The notes below the pieces were generated by a model, which ran no database searches, had not been told where the DNA came from, and saw only the letters and a list, made by a program, of their open reading frames with translations. A DNA stretch of 64,000 bases from Castellaniella sp049673105 (GTDB taxonomy: Bacteria; Pseudomonadota; Gammaproteobacteria; Burkholderiales; Burkholderiaceae_B), in the NCBI RefSeq assembly GCF_049673105.1, contig NZ_JBATXG010000013.1, forward strand, positions 1 to 64,000. Reading direction: 5' to 3'. This document shows, in pieces, positions 35,044 to 44,661 of the stretch (position 1 is its first letter; each line of letters starts with the position of its first letter). A program made the translations under genes and the position numbers.

Positions 35044-36243
35044 TCAGACGCGATCGCAGCGGATGGTGATGGGGTGGCGGCGCAAGCCTTCGACGACCTG
35101 GTCGGTGACTTCACCGTCGACATCGGTGATGGCGTAGCCGATCTTGCCGCGGGTCTGCAATTGCTGGCTGACGATGTTCAGCCCGAATTCACCCATCAGA
35201 TTGCTGAGCGCCCCCATGGCCCCCGGCACGTTCTGGTGAATATGGATGATGCGGGCGGCGCCGGCCTGCTCGTGATAGGCGATTTCCGGGAAATTGACCG
35301 TGCCCTTGGTCGTGCCGCTGCTGATGAAACGCTTCAGCTTTTCGGCGACCTCGCGACCGATGTTTTCCTGGGATTCCTGGGTGCTGCCGCCGATGTGCGG
35401 GGTCAAGATGACGTTGTCCATGCCGCGCAGCGGGCTGTCCAGGGCTTCGTCGCGGCTTTTCGGTTCGGTCGGAAACACGTCGATGGCCGCGCCCGACAGA
35501 TGGCCGGACTTCAGAGCGCGCTGCAGCGCCGGGATATCCACCACCGAACCGCGCGAGGCATTGATCAGGATGCTGCCCGGCTTCATGGCGGCGATGGCAT
35601 CCGCGTCGATCAGATTGGCGGTGTCCTTGCCGCCTGGCACGTGCAGCGTCACCACATCGGCCTGAGCCAGGAATTTCTTCAGAGTGCTGGTGGCATGCGC
35701 ATTGCCCAGAGGCAGCTTGGCCTCGATGTCGTGATACAGAACCCGCATGCCGAAGGATTCCGCCAGGATGCCGACCTGCGATCCGATATTGCCGTAGCCG
35801 ACGATGCCCAAGGTCTTGCCGCGGGCCTCGTAGGCGCCGTCGGCGGTCTTGTCCCAGAAGCCGGCATGCACCCGCGCATTCTTTTCGGGGATCTTGCGCA
35901 GCAACAGGATGGCTTCGCCCAACACCAGTTCGGCTACCGAACGGGTGTTGGAATACGGCGCATTGAAGACCGGAATCCCGCGCAGGGCCGCCGTGTCCAG
36001 ATCGACCTGATTGGTGCCGATGCAAAAGCAGCCGATGGCCCGCAGATCCGGCAGCTCGGACAGAATGCCCTGATCGAGATGGGTCCGGGAGCGGATCCCG
36101 GCGACATGCACCCCCTGCAAGGCGTCACGCAAGGCGTCGCCCGTGAGCGCGCCAGGGTAAGTGATGACTTCGTCAAACCCGGCGGCGACGAAGACTTCCT
36201 TGGCGCTGGCATGAATGTTTTCGAACAGGACGATGCGTGCCAT
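35044..36243 (-). CDS. serA: D-3-phosphoglycerate dehydrogenase
   Basis: First enzyme of serine synthesis, NAD-dependent. The 399-residue protein has the E. coli type layout: substrate domain, Rossmann domain (GIVGYGNIGSQ), catalytic region with NASRGSVVDI and LTPHIGGST, and a C-terminal ACT domain (IIHIHQNVPGAMG) that binds serine for feedback. Start at 36243, with GAAGGATC just upstream. The 236-base gap to the EutR-like gene has no further gene and no clear site. Confidence 0.96.
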   Translation of the reverse strand: MARIVLFENIHASAKEVFVAAGFDEVITYPGALTGDALRDALQGVHVAGIRSRTHLDQGILSELPDLRAIGCFCIGTNQVDLDTAALRGIPVFNAPYSNTRSVAELVLGEAILLLRKIPEKNARVHAGFWDKTADGAYEARGKTLGIVGYGNIGSQVGILAESFGMRVLYHDIEAKLPLGNAHATSTLKKFLAQADVVTLHVPGGKDTANLIDADAIAAMKPGSILINASRGSVVDIPALQRALKSGHLSGAAIDVFPTEPKSRDEALDSPLRGMDNVILTPHIGGSTQESQENIGREVAEKLKRFISSGTTKGTVNFPEIAYHEQAGAARIIHIHQNVPGAMGALSNLMGEFGLNIVSQQLQTRGKIGYAITDVDGEVTDQVVEGLRRHPITIRCDRV

Positions 36244-36479
36244 CTTGATCCTTCTCAAGCAGTGAAAACGTCCATTGTGCGGTATTTCTGAGTCCGCGTC
36301 AGGGTCATCCCTAATGAAAGCAGGGTCAAATCAGGCCGATTATGTCGGTATCCTGTCCTTAACGGCATATGCTTATGCTCGATCTGGCTGGATCTTAGCC
36401 ATACAAAGAAAAAATACACCCGTTTTTCAACGTCGTCACCCCCGTCATCACCATTCTGTCCTGCAAGGTGGTTCTTACG

Positions 36480-37472
36480 ATGGTCACGTTTCCCGCCGGC
36501 GATCCCCCGCCCCCGCCCCCGCCACTGCGATTTCACCGCAGGACCCGCACCGCGCGCGACGCCGACGACCACGCGCACAACCTCAGCCAGTGGGAACAAA
36601 GCTACGACCAGTTTTCCTCCGGCTCCTTCCAGGGCCAGCTGACTGAATTGTGGCTGCCGCGCCTGCAGCTGTTCCAGGAATCCGCCAATCAAGCCCTGCA
36701 CCAATCGTGCGCAGCCTGGTCGGATTCCTTATGGTTCGGCTTGCCCGCGCCCCACCCGGCCATATCCCGCCTGGACGCTCAACCCATCCCTGGCCACACC
36801 CTGCTGTTTCGTCCCGGCGCGCGCCAGTTCGAGCTCTGCACTCCCCAGGATTACGATATTTTCGGCATTGTGGTGGATCAGGATCTGCTGCGCGAACACC
36901 TGACCCCTCTGGACGAAGACGCCTGCGACCGGTTGGGCGAAGGCGGCACCCTGACGCTGTCGCCCGCGCTATACCAGCACATGATCCACACCCTGGGGCA
37001 GGCTTTGTTCGCCCCCCAGTCGGCCCACACCGCGCCGACCGCAGACGAGCTGCAAGAAACCGTGCTGGACTTGCTCTGCACCGCCATGACCCAGGGAAAC
37101 CGGCCCACGCCGGACCCGCATTATTCCCGTATCCGGCATAACCGCCAGATCGTGCAACAAGCACGGGAATTGGTGCTGGCTCAGGCCAGCCACCGGCTGT
37201 CGATCACCGACATCTGCCGCCAACTGCACGTCAGCCGACGCACCTTGCAGTACAGCTTCCAGGCCGTGGTCGGGCTGTCTCCCTTGGCCTATCTGCGCAT
37301 CTTGAAGCTCAACCAGGTCCGCCGACGGTTGCATAATACGCAGGACTTCTCCAGCCGCGTCACCCAGGTCGCCACGACATGGGGCTTCGAACACCTGGGC
37401 CAGTTTTCCCAAGACTACAGACGTCTGTTCGGGGAATGCCCTTCCGCCACCCTGAAGCACATTCCGGGGTAA
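36480..37472 (+). CDS. AraC-family regulator, EutR-like
   Basis: A 330-residue regulator whose N-terminal domain closely resembles EutR, the ethanolamine-operon activator: LSQWEQSYDQFSSG, LHQSCAAWSDSLWFGLPA, FELCTPQDYDIFGIVV. The C-terminal AraC double helix-turn-helix has LSITDICRQLHVSRRTLQYSF and ATTWGFEHLGQFSQDYR. A GTG at 36468 is an alternative start. No eutBC or microcompartment genes follow; instead a TRAP and gamma-glutamylation cluster lies downstream, behind three 21-bp repeats. It is likely the activator of that cluster, sensing an amino alcohol. Confidence 0.87.
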   Translation: MVTFPAGDPPPPPPPLRFHRRTRTARDADDHAHNLSQWEQSYDQFSSGSFQGQLTELWLPRLQLFQESANQALHQSCAAWSDSLWFGLPAPHPAISRLDAQPIPGHTLLFRPGARQFELCTPQDYDIFGIVVDQDLLREHLTPLDEDACDRLGEGGTLTLSPALYQHMIHTLGQALFAPQSAHTAPTADELQETVLDLLCTAMTQGNRPTPDPHYSRIRHNRQIVQQARELVLAQASHRLSITDICRQLHVSRRTLQYSFQAVVGLSPLAYLRILKLNQVRRRLHNTQDFSSRVTQVATTWGFEHLGQFSQDYRRLFGECPSATLKHIPG

Positions 37473-37519
37473 GGCACGCGCCACCCCACCCCCTGAGGCA
37501 CCGGGGATAACCCTGGTTT

Positions 37520-37580
37520 TGCCGAAATCCGATAAGGCATTGCCGATTCTTGATAAGGCAGTGCCGTTTTCAGATAGGCA
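37520..37580 (+). repeat. Three tandem 21-bp operator-like repeats before dctQ
   Basis: TGCCG-N6-GATAAGGCA occurs at 37520-37539 and 37541-37560, and as TGCCG-N6-GATAGGCA at 37562-37580. GATA starts at 37531, 37552 and 37573, a strict 21-base period (two helical turns), so a regulator would meet all copies on one face. Tandem 17-21 bp sites are usual for AraC activators. They sit 80-140 bases before dctQ, just after the EutR-like gene. Confidence 0.85.
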
Positions 37581-37659
37581 CCTCGCCTGGCACGCGCAAT
37601 CATAGACCTCACCAATCAGCGGCAGCGGCCCAACAGCAGGCTGCCTCAGGAGGAGGAGC

Positions 37660-38172
37660 GTGCCACACATCATCAAGCTGTACGTGCGCTGGGTAGACCG
37701 GATCAACCGCGTCATCGGGCGCTTCGCCATGCACTTCGTGCTCGTCATGATGTTCGGCTTTCTGTATTCGGCCTTCATGCGCATGGCGTTCAACGTCTAT
37801 TTCAACTGGATGATGGAAAGCGCCCAGTTTCTGCTGTCGGCCTACTACCTGCTGGGCGGCGGCTATTCCATGCAGCTCGACTCCCACGTCCGCATGGATC
37901 TGCTCTATTCACGCTGGGGGCCGCGCACGCGCGCCTGCATCGACATTGTCACGATCTGGCTGGTGGTGATCTTTCTGGTGTTTCTGCTGCTGGGCGGCAT
38001 TTCCAGCACCGAATACGCCCTGGTCAACGACCAGCGCAACTACACCGCCTGGGCACCTCCGTTAGCGCCCATCAAGATCATCATGACCTTCGGCATCTTC
38101 ATGATGCTGCTGCAGACCCTGGCGACATTCTTCCGGGATCTGGCCACTGCGCTTGGGAAATCCATCGAATGA
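37660..38172 (+). CDS. dctQ: TRAP transporter small membrane subunit
   Basis: A 170-residue DctQ-type protein with four helices (FAMHFVLVMMFGFLYS, FLLSAYYLLGGGY, IDIVTIWLVVIFLVFLLLGG, IIMTFGIFMMLLQTLATFF). The start codon is GTG at 37660, with a strong AGGAGGAGGAG ribosome site. Pairs with DctM in a sodium-driven importer. The ATGA overlap with dctM couples the two. The symbol denotes the subunit class, not C4-dicarboxylate substrate. Confidence 0.9.
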   Translation: MPHIIKLYVRWVDRINRVIGRFAMHFVLVMMFGFLYSAFMRMAFNVYFNWMMESAQFLLSAYYLLGGGYSMQLDSHVRMDLLYSRWGPRTRACIDIVTIWLVVIFLVFLLLGGISSTEYALVNDQRNYTAWAPPLAPIKIIMTFGIFMMLLQTLATFFRDLATALGKSIE

Positions 38173-39497
38173 GCCACGAACTGATCACCCTCACGATGTT
38201 TTCATCCCTGCTGGTCCTGATGACCACCGGCCAGCGGGTCTACGGAGTCGTCGGCTTCATCGGCGCTACGGCGGCCTATTTTCTCTGGGGCGGCAACGAC
38301 ATCGAAATGCCGTTCAACGCCACCTTCACGGTGCTGAACTGGTTTGCCCTGCTGACCTTGCCCTTGTTCGTCTTCATGGGTTTCATGCTGTCGGAATCAG
38401 GCTTGGCCGACAAGCTGTACCGCATGTTCCACGTCTGGATGGGCCCCCTGCCCGGTGGCCTGGGCATCGGCACCATCGGCCTGATGGTGCTGATTTCCGC
38501 CATGAACGGACTGAGCGTGGCCGGCATGGCGATCGGCGCCAGCGTCGCCCTGCCCCAGATGATGCAGCGCGGCTACGACAAGGTCATGGTCACCGGCGTG
38601 ATCCAGGCCGGCAGTTCACTGGGGATCCTGATTCCCCCCAGCATCGTGCTGGTGCTGTACGCCATGATCGCCCGCCAGCCGGTGCTGCAGCTTTGGATCG
38701 CCGGCATTCTGCCGGGCCTGTTGATGGCTGCGCTGTTCACCATCTACATCTACATCCGCTGCCGCATGAACCCGGAACTCGGGCCGCCGCTTTCCGCAGC
38801 CGAACGCAAGGCCGAAGAACCGGAAAAATGGCGGCTGCTGGGCGAAGGCATCCTGCCGGTCGTGATCTTCGCCGTCATGATGGGATGCTTCATGACGGGC
38901 GTCACCAGCCTGGTCGAAACATCCGCCTTGGGCGCCGGGCTGGCCACGATCGCCGCCGCATTCAAGGGGCGTCTGAACGGCCAGGTCATGGAAGCCTGCC
39001 TGCGCCAGACGCTCAGCGTGAGTTGCATGTTCATGTGGATCATCCTGGCTGCGCTCTGCTTTGGCGCGGTCTACGACGGCCTGGGCGCCATCAAGGCCAT
39101 CGAGAAACTGTTCCTGAACGACATGGGCCTGGACCGCTGGACCATCCTGATCATCATGATGCTGTCCTTCATCGTGCTAGGCATGTTCCTGGACGACACC
39201 GCCATGCTGGTGATCGTCGCGCCCTTGTATATCCCGCTGGTCAAAACACTGGGCTTCAGCCCGATCTGGTTCGGCATTCTGTACACCATCACCTGCCAGC
39301 TGGCCTACATCATCCCGCCCTTTGGCTACAACCTATTCCTGATGCGGGCCATGGCGCCGCCGGAAATCACCATCATCGACATCTACAAATCGATCGTGCC
39401 GTTCGCCTTCCTGATGATGCTCACCCTGGCCATCATCATGATCTTCCCGGAAATCGCCCTGTGGCTGCCGGATATGTATTCAAACCGCGCCCGCTAG
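38169..39497 (+). CDS. dctM: TRAP transporter large permease subunit
   Basis: A 442-residue DctM protein with about 12 helices. GFMLSESGLADKLY, SAMNGLSVAGMAIGASVALPQM and AGSSLGILIPPSIVLVLYA are family signatures; the C-terminal half repeats the fold with FLDDTAMLVIVAPLYIPL and AYIIPPFGYNLFLMRA. It forms the ion-coupled channel of the TRAP importer. The gap to dctP is 78 bases and contains a hairpin. Confidence 0.93.
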   Translation: MSHELITLTMFSSLLVLMTTGQRVYGVVGFIGATAAYFLWGGNDIEMPFNATFTVLNWFALLTLPLFVFMGFMLSESGLADKLYRMFHVWMGPLPGGLGIGTIGLMVLISAMNGLSVAGMAIGASVALPQMMQRGYDKVMVTGVIQAGSSLGILIPPSIVLVLYAMIARQPVLQLWIAGILPGLLMAALFTIYIYIRCRMNPELGPPLSAAERKAEEPEKWRLLGEGILPVVIFAVMMGCFMTGVTSLVETSALGAGLATIAAAFKGRLNGQVMEACLRQTLSVSCMFMWIILAALCFGAVYDGLGAIKAIEKLFLNDMGLDRWTILIIMMLSFIVLGMFLDDTAMLVIVAPLYIPLVKTLGFSPIWFGILYTITCQLAYIIPPFGYNLFLMRAMAPPEITIIDIYKSIVPFAFLMMLTLAIIMIFPEIALWLPDMYSNRAR

Positions 39498-39531
39498 GCC
39501 CCAAAAGCCTGCATCTGTAAAAACACGGGGC

Positions 39532-39549
39532 GGCACGGCGCGGCGTGCC
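39532..39549. other. Hairpin between dctM and dctP
   Basis: GGCACG-GCGCGG-CGTGCC forms a 6-bp stem in the gap ahead of dctP. Without a T run it is not a terminator. It could protect the dctP end of the mRNA, which would favour more binding protein than permease. Confidence 0.4.
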
Positions 39550-39575
39550 CTCCACCCAAGCGGAGGTCAGAGACA

Positions 39576-40622
39576 ATGACTCAAAGACGTGAATTCCTGA
39601 AACTGGCAGGAGGCGCCGCCCTGGGGGCCGGCGCTATCGCGGCGCCTGCCATCGTACGCGCGGACGCCCCGATCAAATGGCGGCTGCAGACCTATGCGGG
39701 CCCGGCCTTGGCGGCCCATGTCATCAAACCATCCATCGATGCCTTCAATAAGGCCGCCAATGGACAGATGGAAATCGAACTGTACACCGCCGACCAGCTG
39801 GTGCCCCAGGGCGAGCTGTTTCGCGCCGTGCAAAAGGGCACCATCGACGCGGCGCAAAGCGACGACGATTCCATGGCGGCGCCGGTGGACGTGGCCATCT
39901 TCGCCGCGTATTTCCCCCTGGCCTCGCGCTACAGTCTGGACGTGCCTGCGCTCTGGAACTGGTACGGCCTGAACGATATCTGGAAAGAAGCCTACAGCCA
40001 GGTCGAAAACGTCACGTGGCTGGGCACGGGCGCCTGGGATCCCTGCAATATGGCGACCACGAAACCGATCAAGTCGCTGAACGACCTGAAGGGCCTGCGC
40101 CTGTATACCTTTCCGACAGGCGGTCGGTTCCTGTCGCGGCTAGGCGTGGTGCCCGTCACCCTGCCCTACGAAGACGTGCAGGTGGCGCTGCAAACAGGCG
40201 AACTGGATGGGGTGTGCTGGTCCGGCATCACCGAGGTCTACACCGTGGGTTGGGCCGACGTCACCAAATACTATCTGACCAACAACGTCTCGGGCGCCTG
40301 GGCGGGGTCCTACATCGCCAACACCGAGAAATGGAATGCGGTGCCCGAGCACCTGAAAACCCTGTTCCAACTGTGCATGGACAGCTCGCACTACTACCGC
40401 CAGCACTGGTACTGGTGGGGCGAGGCCCATTACCGCACTCAGGGCGGCAAACTGGAACTGACCACCATTCCCGAATCGGAATGGAAGGCGGTTGAAACCG
40501 AAGCCCACAAATTCTGGGATGAGATCGCTCAGAAAAGCCCCCGTGACGCCAAGGTCGTGGGCATCCTGAAGCAATATGCGGAAATCATGGACAAGGCCGG
40601 CCCTCCGTACCGATTCGCCTGA
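39576..40622 (+). CDS. dctP: TRAP transporter substrate-binding protein, Tat type
   Basis: A 348-residue DctP/TAXI-like periplasmic binding protein. It starts MTQRREFLKLAGGAALGAG, a twin-arginine leader with a cleavage region near APAIVRADA, so it is exported folded. IKWRLQTYAGPA, LKGLRLYTFPTGGRF and LQTGELDGVCWSG are family motifs. GGAGGTCAGAGACA gives the ribosome site. The ligand cannot be read from sequence; its neighbours suggest an amino alcohol or a related amine. Confidence 0.92.
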   Translation: MTQRREFLKLAGGAALGAGAIAAPAIVRADAPIKWRLQTYAGPALAAHVIKPSIDAFNKAANGQMEIELYTADQLVPQGELFRAVQKGTIDAAQSDDDSMAAPVDVAIFAAYFPLASRYSLDVPALWNWYGLNDIWKEAYSQVENVTWLGTGAWDPCNMATTKPIKSLNDLKGLRLYTFPTGGRFLSRLGVVPVTLPYEDVQVALQTGELDGVCWSGITEVYTVGWADVTKYYLTNNVSGAWAGSYIANTEKWNAVPEHLKTLFQLCMDSSHYYRQHWYWWGEAHYRTQGGKLELTTIPESEWKAVETEAHKFWDEIAQKSPRDAKVVGILKQYAEIMDKAGPPYRFA

Positions 40623-40694
40623 TTCTGATTGGCAGGTCCGGGGGGTGTGCCCTGCATCGCCCCCCGATTCATCGACGCGGCACAAAGGTGCAAT

Positions 40695-42077
40695 ATGCAA
40701 GAACGTACCCTCCAGACCATCGACGACGCCATCGCCCTGGTCAAGCAAAGCAGTCTGTCCCACATCAAACTGGGGCTCTCCGACATTGACGGCGTCATCC
40801 GCGGCAAGTACATGCGCAAGGATAAATTCATCAGCGCTCTGCAATCCGGCTTTGCTTTCTGCGATGTCGTGATGGGCTGGGATTCGAACGACCAGCTCTA
40901 TGACAACACAACGTTCACCGGTTGGCATACCGCTTACCCGGACGCCGCCGCCCGCATCGACCCCAGCACCTGCCGCCGGCTGCCGCTGGAACGCAACGCC
41001 CAGGGCGAAGACATGCTGTTCTTCATCGCCGAACTGGACGGCGCCGCCGCCGAGGTCTGCCCTCGGCGCCTATTGCATCGCATCATCCAGCGCGCCGCCG
41101 ATCTGGGATTCGATGCCCATGCCGCGCTGGAATATGAATTCTTCATGTTCGACGAAACCCCGGATTCGATCCGTGAAAAGCAATATCGCAACCTGAAGAA
41201 CTGGACACCCGGCAATTTCGGTTATTCGGTCCTGCGCAGCACCGTCCACGCCGACTTCTACGAAGAACTGATGGATCTGTGCGAGAACATGGATATTCCC
41301 ATCGAAAGTCTGCACACCGAAACCGGCCCTGGCGTACTGGAAGCCGCCATTGCCGTGGACCGCATCGACCATGCCGCCGACAAGGGCTTTCTATTCAAGA
41401 CCTTCACCAAAGCCCTGGCCGAGCAACAGGGGCTGATGGCAACGTTCATGGCGAAATGGTCGCATCACTGCGCCGGACAAAGCGGCCACATCCACCTGTC
41501 TCTGACCGACCGCAAGACCGGCGTCAATGTCTTTCACGACCCGAAGGCGGATCATTTCATGAGCCCCCTGCACCGGCACTTTGCGGCGGGCCTGCAGACC
41601 TATATGCCCGAGCTGATGGCCATGTACGCCCAGACCATCAACAGCTACACCCGTCTGGTGCCGGGCTATTGGGCGCCGCTGGAAGCCAGCCTGGGCATCG
41701 AAAACCGCACCACGGCGCTGCGCGTGATTCCCGGCGGGCCCAAAGCCCAGCGCATCGAAGTCCGCATCGGCTCCGCCGACGCCAATCCCTATATCGCCCT
41801 GGCAGCCGCTCTCGGATCGGGCCTGCTTGGAATCGAACAGAAGCTGGAACCCTCCTTCACGTCGGGCAATGCCTATACCCAGGAATTCCCCGACGCGATC
41901 AAATTCCCCCAGACACTCTGGGAGGCCGCCCAGCGCCTGCGCCGCTCGCAGGCGGCCCGCTCGCTGTTTGGCGATACCTTCGTGGACCACATGGCGGCCA
42001 CCCGCGAATGGGAAGAGCGGAAATTCAGGGAATACGTAACCGACTGGGAACTCCAGCGCTATTTTGAAATCATCTGA
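40695..42077 (+). CDS. Glutamine synthetase-like gamma-glutamylamide synthetase
   Basis: A 460-residue member of the glutamine synthetase superfamily, outside true GlnA: it lacks the Tyr adenylylation loop and resembles PuuA/IpuC ligases. ALEYEFFMFDE and TETGPGVLEAAI hold metal-binding Glu residues; GQSGHIHLSL, PGYWAPLEASLGIENRTTALRV and RIEVRIGSADANPY cover the ammonia/amine and ATP sites. It likely joins glutamate to an amine with ATP, giving a gamma-glutamyl amide for the ADH and ALDH encoded next. Start at 40695 with AAAGGTG as ribosome site. Confidence 0.88.
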   Translation: MQERTLQTIDDAIALVKQSSLSHIKLGLSDIDGVIRGKYMRKDKFISALQSGFAFCDVVMGWDSNDQLYDNTTFTGWHTAYPDAAARIDPSTCRRLPLERNAQGEDMLFFIAELDGAAAEVCPRRLLHRIIQRAADLGFDAHAALEYEFFMFDETPDSIREKQYRNLKNWTPGNFGYSVLRSTVHADFYEELMDLCENMDIPIESLHTETGPGVLEAAIAVDRIDHAADKGFLFKTFTKALAEQQGLMATFMAKWSHHCAGQSGHIHLSLTDRKTGVNVFHDPKADHFMSPLHRHFAAGLQTYMPELMAMYAQTINSYTRLVPGYWAPLEASLGIENRTTALRVIPGGPKAQRIEVRIGSADANPYIALAAALGSGLLGIEQKLEPSFTSGNAYTQEFPDAIKFPQTLWEAAQRLRRSQAARSLFGDTFVDHMAATREWEERKFREYVTDWELQRYFEII

Positions 42078-42098
42078 CTATCAGGACAGGCGTTCATC

Positions 42099-43484
42099 AT
42101 GAGCGAACTCATCACCATCAGCCCGATCGACGGGCAAGAACTGCTGCGCCGGCCTCATGCCACTGCGGCGGATCTCGATCGCATCACCCAGGCCGCCAGA
42201 CGAGCCCAACGCGACTGGGCCCGCCAGCCGCTTGCGGTGCGTGTGGATAGGCTGGAACAAGCCATCAGCACCGTGGTCGCACGCACCGAGACCTTCGCCA
42301 AGGCCATCACGGAACAGATGGGCCGCCCCATCAGCCAGGCCCCCGGTGAGCTGCGCGGTTTTGCCGAGCGTGGACGCCATATGCTGTCCGTGGCGGCAGA
42401 GGCCCTGGCGTCGCGTGATCTGCCAGAGCAAGACAATCTGCACCGGTCCATCGTGCGCGAGCCCGTCGGCGTCGTGCTGACCATCGCCCCCTGGAACTAC
42501 CCGCTGCTGACAGCCGTCAACAGCATCGTGCCGGCACTGGCCGCCGGCAATGCCGTGATCCTCAAACATTCGGACCAGACGCCCCTGTGCGCCGAACAAT
42601 TGGTCCAGGCCTTTGGCGATGCCGGGCTGCCCGCCGGTCTGTTCCAATACATTCACGCCACGCATGACACCATCCGCGCGCTGATCCAGTCACCCGCCAT
42701 CGACTATGTGGCCTTCACCGGATCGGTGCGCGGGGGCGCCGCCGTGGAAGAAGCCGCGGCGGGCCGCTTCATCGGCCGGGGGCTGGAATTGGGCGGTAAC
42801 GACCCGGCATATGTGCGCGCCGATGCCGATCTGACGCAGGCCGTCGACACCCTGGTCGATGGCGCTTTTTTCAATTCCGGGCAGTCTTGCTGCGGCATTC
42901 AGCGCATCTACGTCCACCAATCCCATTACCGGGCCTTCGTCGACCAAGCCGTCGCGCTGACGGAACAATACCGCCTGGGCGATCCTCTGGACCCGAACAT
43001 CAATCTGGGGCCGGTCGTGCGCTTGCGAGCCGCCGAAGAAATCCGCACCGTGCTGGCCCGGTCCATCGAGATGGGCGCCCGCGACTGCGTGGACCCAGGA
43101 CGATTTCCCATGGCGCTGCCCGGCAGCACCTATCTGGCGCCCAGCATCCTGACGCAGGTCAACCACGAGATGCCGGTCATGAACGAAGAATGCTTCGGCC
43201 CGGTGGTCGGCATCATGCCCGTGGCATCCGATGAGCAAGCCGTGGCGCTGATGAACGATTGCCGCTATGGCCTGACGGCGGCGATCTTCACCCAGGACAT
43301 CGAAGCGGCCCGCCATCTGGGATCACAGATCGAAACCGGGACGCTGTTCATGAATCGCTGCGATTACCTGGACCCGGCCTTAGCCTGGACCGGCGTGAAA
43401 AACACCGGCCACGGCATCTCGCTATCCGTTTACGGCTATCACATGCTGACGCGTGTGAAGTCCTACCACCTGCGCACGCTATAG
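42099..43484 (+). CDS. NAD(P)-dependent aldehyde dehydrogenase
   Basis: A 461-residue aldehyde dehydrogenase. TIAPWNYPLLTAVNSIVPALA binds the cofactor, ELGGNDPAYV has the general base Glu, and FFNSGQSCCGIQRIYV the catalytic Cys. NEECFGPVVGI and the C-terminal GVKNTGHGISLS are also typical. Between the gamma-glutamyl ligase and the iron ADH it should oxidise a gamma-glutamyl amino aldehyde to the acid. 21 bases after the ligase gene. Confidence 0.9.
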   Translation: MSELITISPIDGQELLRRPHATAADLDRITQAARRAQRDWARQPLAVRVDRLEQAISTVVARTETFAKAITEQMGRPISQAPGELRGFAERGRHMLSVAAEALASRDLPEQDNLHRSIVREPVGVVLTIAPWNYPLLTAVNSIVPALAAGNAVILKHSDQTPLCAEQLVQAFGDAGLPAGLFQYIHATHDTIRALIQSPAIDYVAFTGSVRGGAAVEEAAAGRFIGRGLELGGNDPAYVRADADLTQAVDTLVDGAFFNSGQSCCGIQRIYVHQSHYRAFVDQAVALTEQYRLGDPLDPNINLGPVVRLRAAEEIRTVLARSIEMGARDCVDPGRFPMALPGSTYLAPSILTQVNHEMPVMNEECFGPVVGIMPVASDEQAVALMNDCRYGLTAAIFTQDIEAARHLGSQIETGTLFMNRCDYLDPALAWTGVKNTGHGISLSVYGYHMLTRVKSYHLRTL

Positions 43485-43495
43485 GAATGCCCGTC

Positions 43496-44659
43496 ATGAA
43501 CAAGCTGACTGCCAACTGGAACTACCCCACGGCCATCAAAGCCGGCCCAGGGCGCATCCGCGAACTGCCGCAACACTGCCGGGCGCTGGGCATGCACCGC
43601 CCCATGCTGATCACCGACCCCGGCCTGGCCGGCCTGGACATCGTCACCCAGGCCGTGCAATCCTGCCGGGATGCCGGCCTGGTCTGCGGCCTGTTTTCCC
43701 ACATCAAAGGCAACCCCACCGGCCAGAACGTCAGCGATGGCGTGACGGCCTTTCATTCCGGCGCCCATGACGGCGTCATCGCCTTTGGCGGCGGCTCGGC
43801 GCTGGATGCGGCCAAGGCCATTGCGCTGATGGCCGGACAGAACCGGCCTCTGTGGGATTTCGAGGACATCGGCGACAACTACACCCGCGTCAATGTCGAC
43901 GGCATGGCCCCTGTCGTGGCGGTGCCCACGACGGCGGGCACCGGCTCCGAGGTCGGTCGCGCATCGGTCATCACCGACGACCAGGCTCACGTCAAACGCA
44001 TCATCTTCCATGCCCGCATGCTGCCGGCCATCGTCATCCTGGATGCCGAACTGACCACCGCCCTGCCCGCCCGCCTGACGGCGGCAACCGGCATGGATGC
44101 GCTGTCTCATAACCTGGAAGCCCTGTGCTCGCCGGTTCTCCATCCCATGGCGACCGGCATCGGCATGGAAGGCAGCCGCCTGGTGCATCACTATCTGAAG
44201 CGCGCCGTGGACGACGGCACCGATCTGGAAGCCCGCCATTTCATGCTGGTGGCGTCCAGCATGGGCGCGACCGCCTTCCAGAAGGGGCTGGGCGCCATGC
44301 ACGCGCTGGCCCACCCCCTGGGGGCGCTGTACGATGCCCATCACGGCATGCTCAATGCCATTCTGATGCCCTATGTGCTCAAAGCCAACCAGGCCGTGAT
44401 CACCGACACCATGACCCTGCTGGCCCGCTATCTGGGCCTGGACAAACCCGGCTTTGCCGCCACCCTGGACTGGGTGCTGAACCTGCGTGAATCCATCCAC
44501 ATTCCGCATGGCTTGGCCGACATCGGCATCCCTGCCGAAGCCGTGGGCAAAGTGGGCGCCATGGCCGTGCTGGATGGCTCTGCCGCCACCAATCCGATTC
44601 CTTTCACGCCCGCCCAATACGATGCGATCCTGAGCGACGCGATTCAGGGCAAACTCTGA
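43496..44659 (+). CDS. Iron-containing alcohol dehydrogenase
   Basis: A 387-residue group III ADH. GGGSALDAAKAIALM binds the nucleotide; VPTTAGTGSEVGRASVI is a family motif. Metal ligands: Asp and His in GMDALSHNLEAL, His in ALAHPLGALYDAHHGMLNA. It would oxidise the hydroxyl group of a gamma-glutamyl amino alcohol. An ADH here, instead of the flavin oxidase PuuB used for diamines, argues for an alcohol substrate. ATG at 43487 is an alternative start. The M81 gene begins two bases after its stop. Confidence 0.9.
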   Translation: MNKLTANWNYPTAIKAGPGRIRELPQHCRALGMHRPMLITDPGLAGLDIVTQAVQSCRDAGLVCGLFSHIKGNPTGQNVSDGVTAFHSGAHDGVIAFGGGSALDAAKAIALMAGQNRPLWDFEDIGDNYTRVNVDGMAPVVAVPTTAGTGSEVGRASVITDDQAHVKRIIFHARMLPAIVILDAELTTALPARLTAATGMDALSHNLEALCSPVLHPMATGIGMEGSRLVHHYLKRAVDDGTDLEARHFMLVASSMGATAFQKGLGAMHALAHPLGALYDAHHGMLNAILMPYVLKANQAVITDTMTLLARYLGLDKPGFAATLDWVLNLRESIHIPHGLADIGIPAEAVGKVGAMAVLDGSAATNPIPFTPAQYDAILSDAIQGKL

Positions 44660-44661
44660 CC

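Noticed and set aside
40695..42077. Housekeeping glutamine synthetase GlnA
   Set aside because: Sequence falls with amine ligases of the PuuA/IpuC type, lacks the adenylylation region and sits in a catabolic cluster without glnB or ntr genes.
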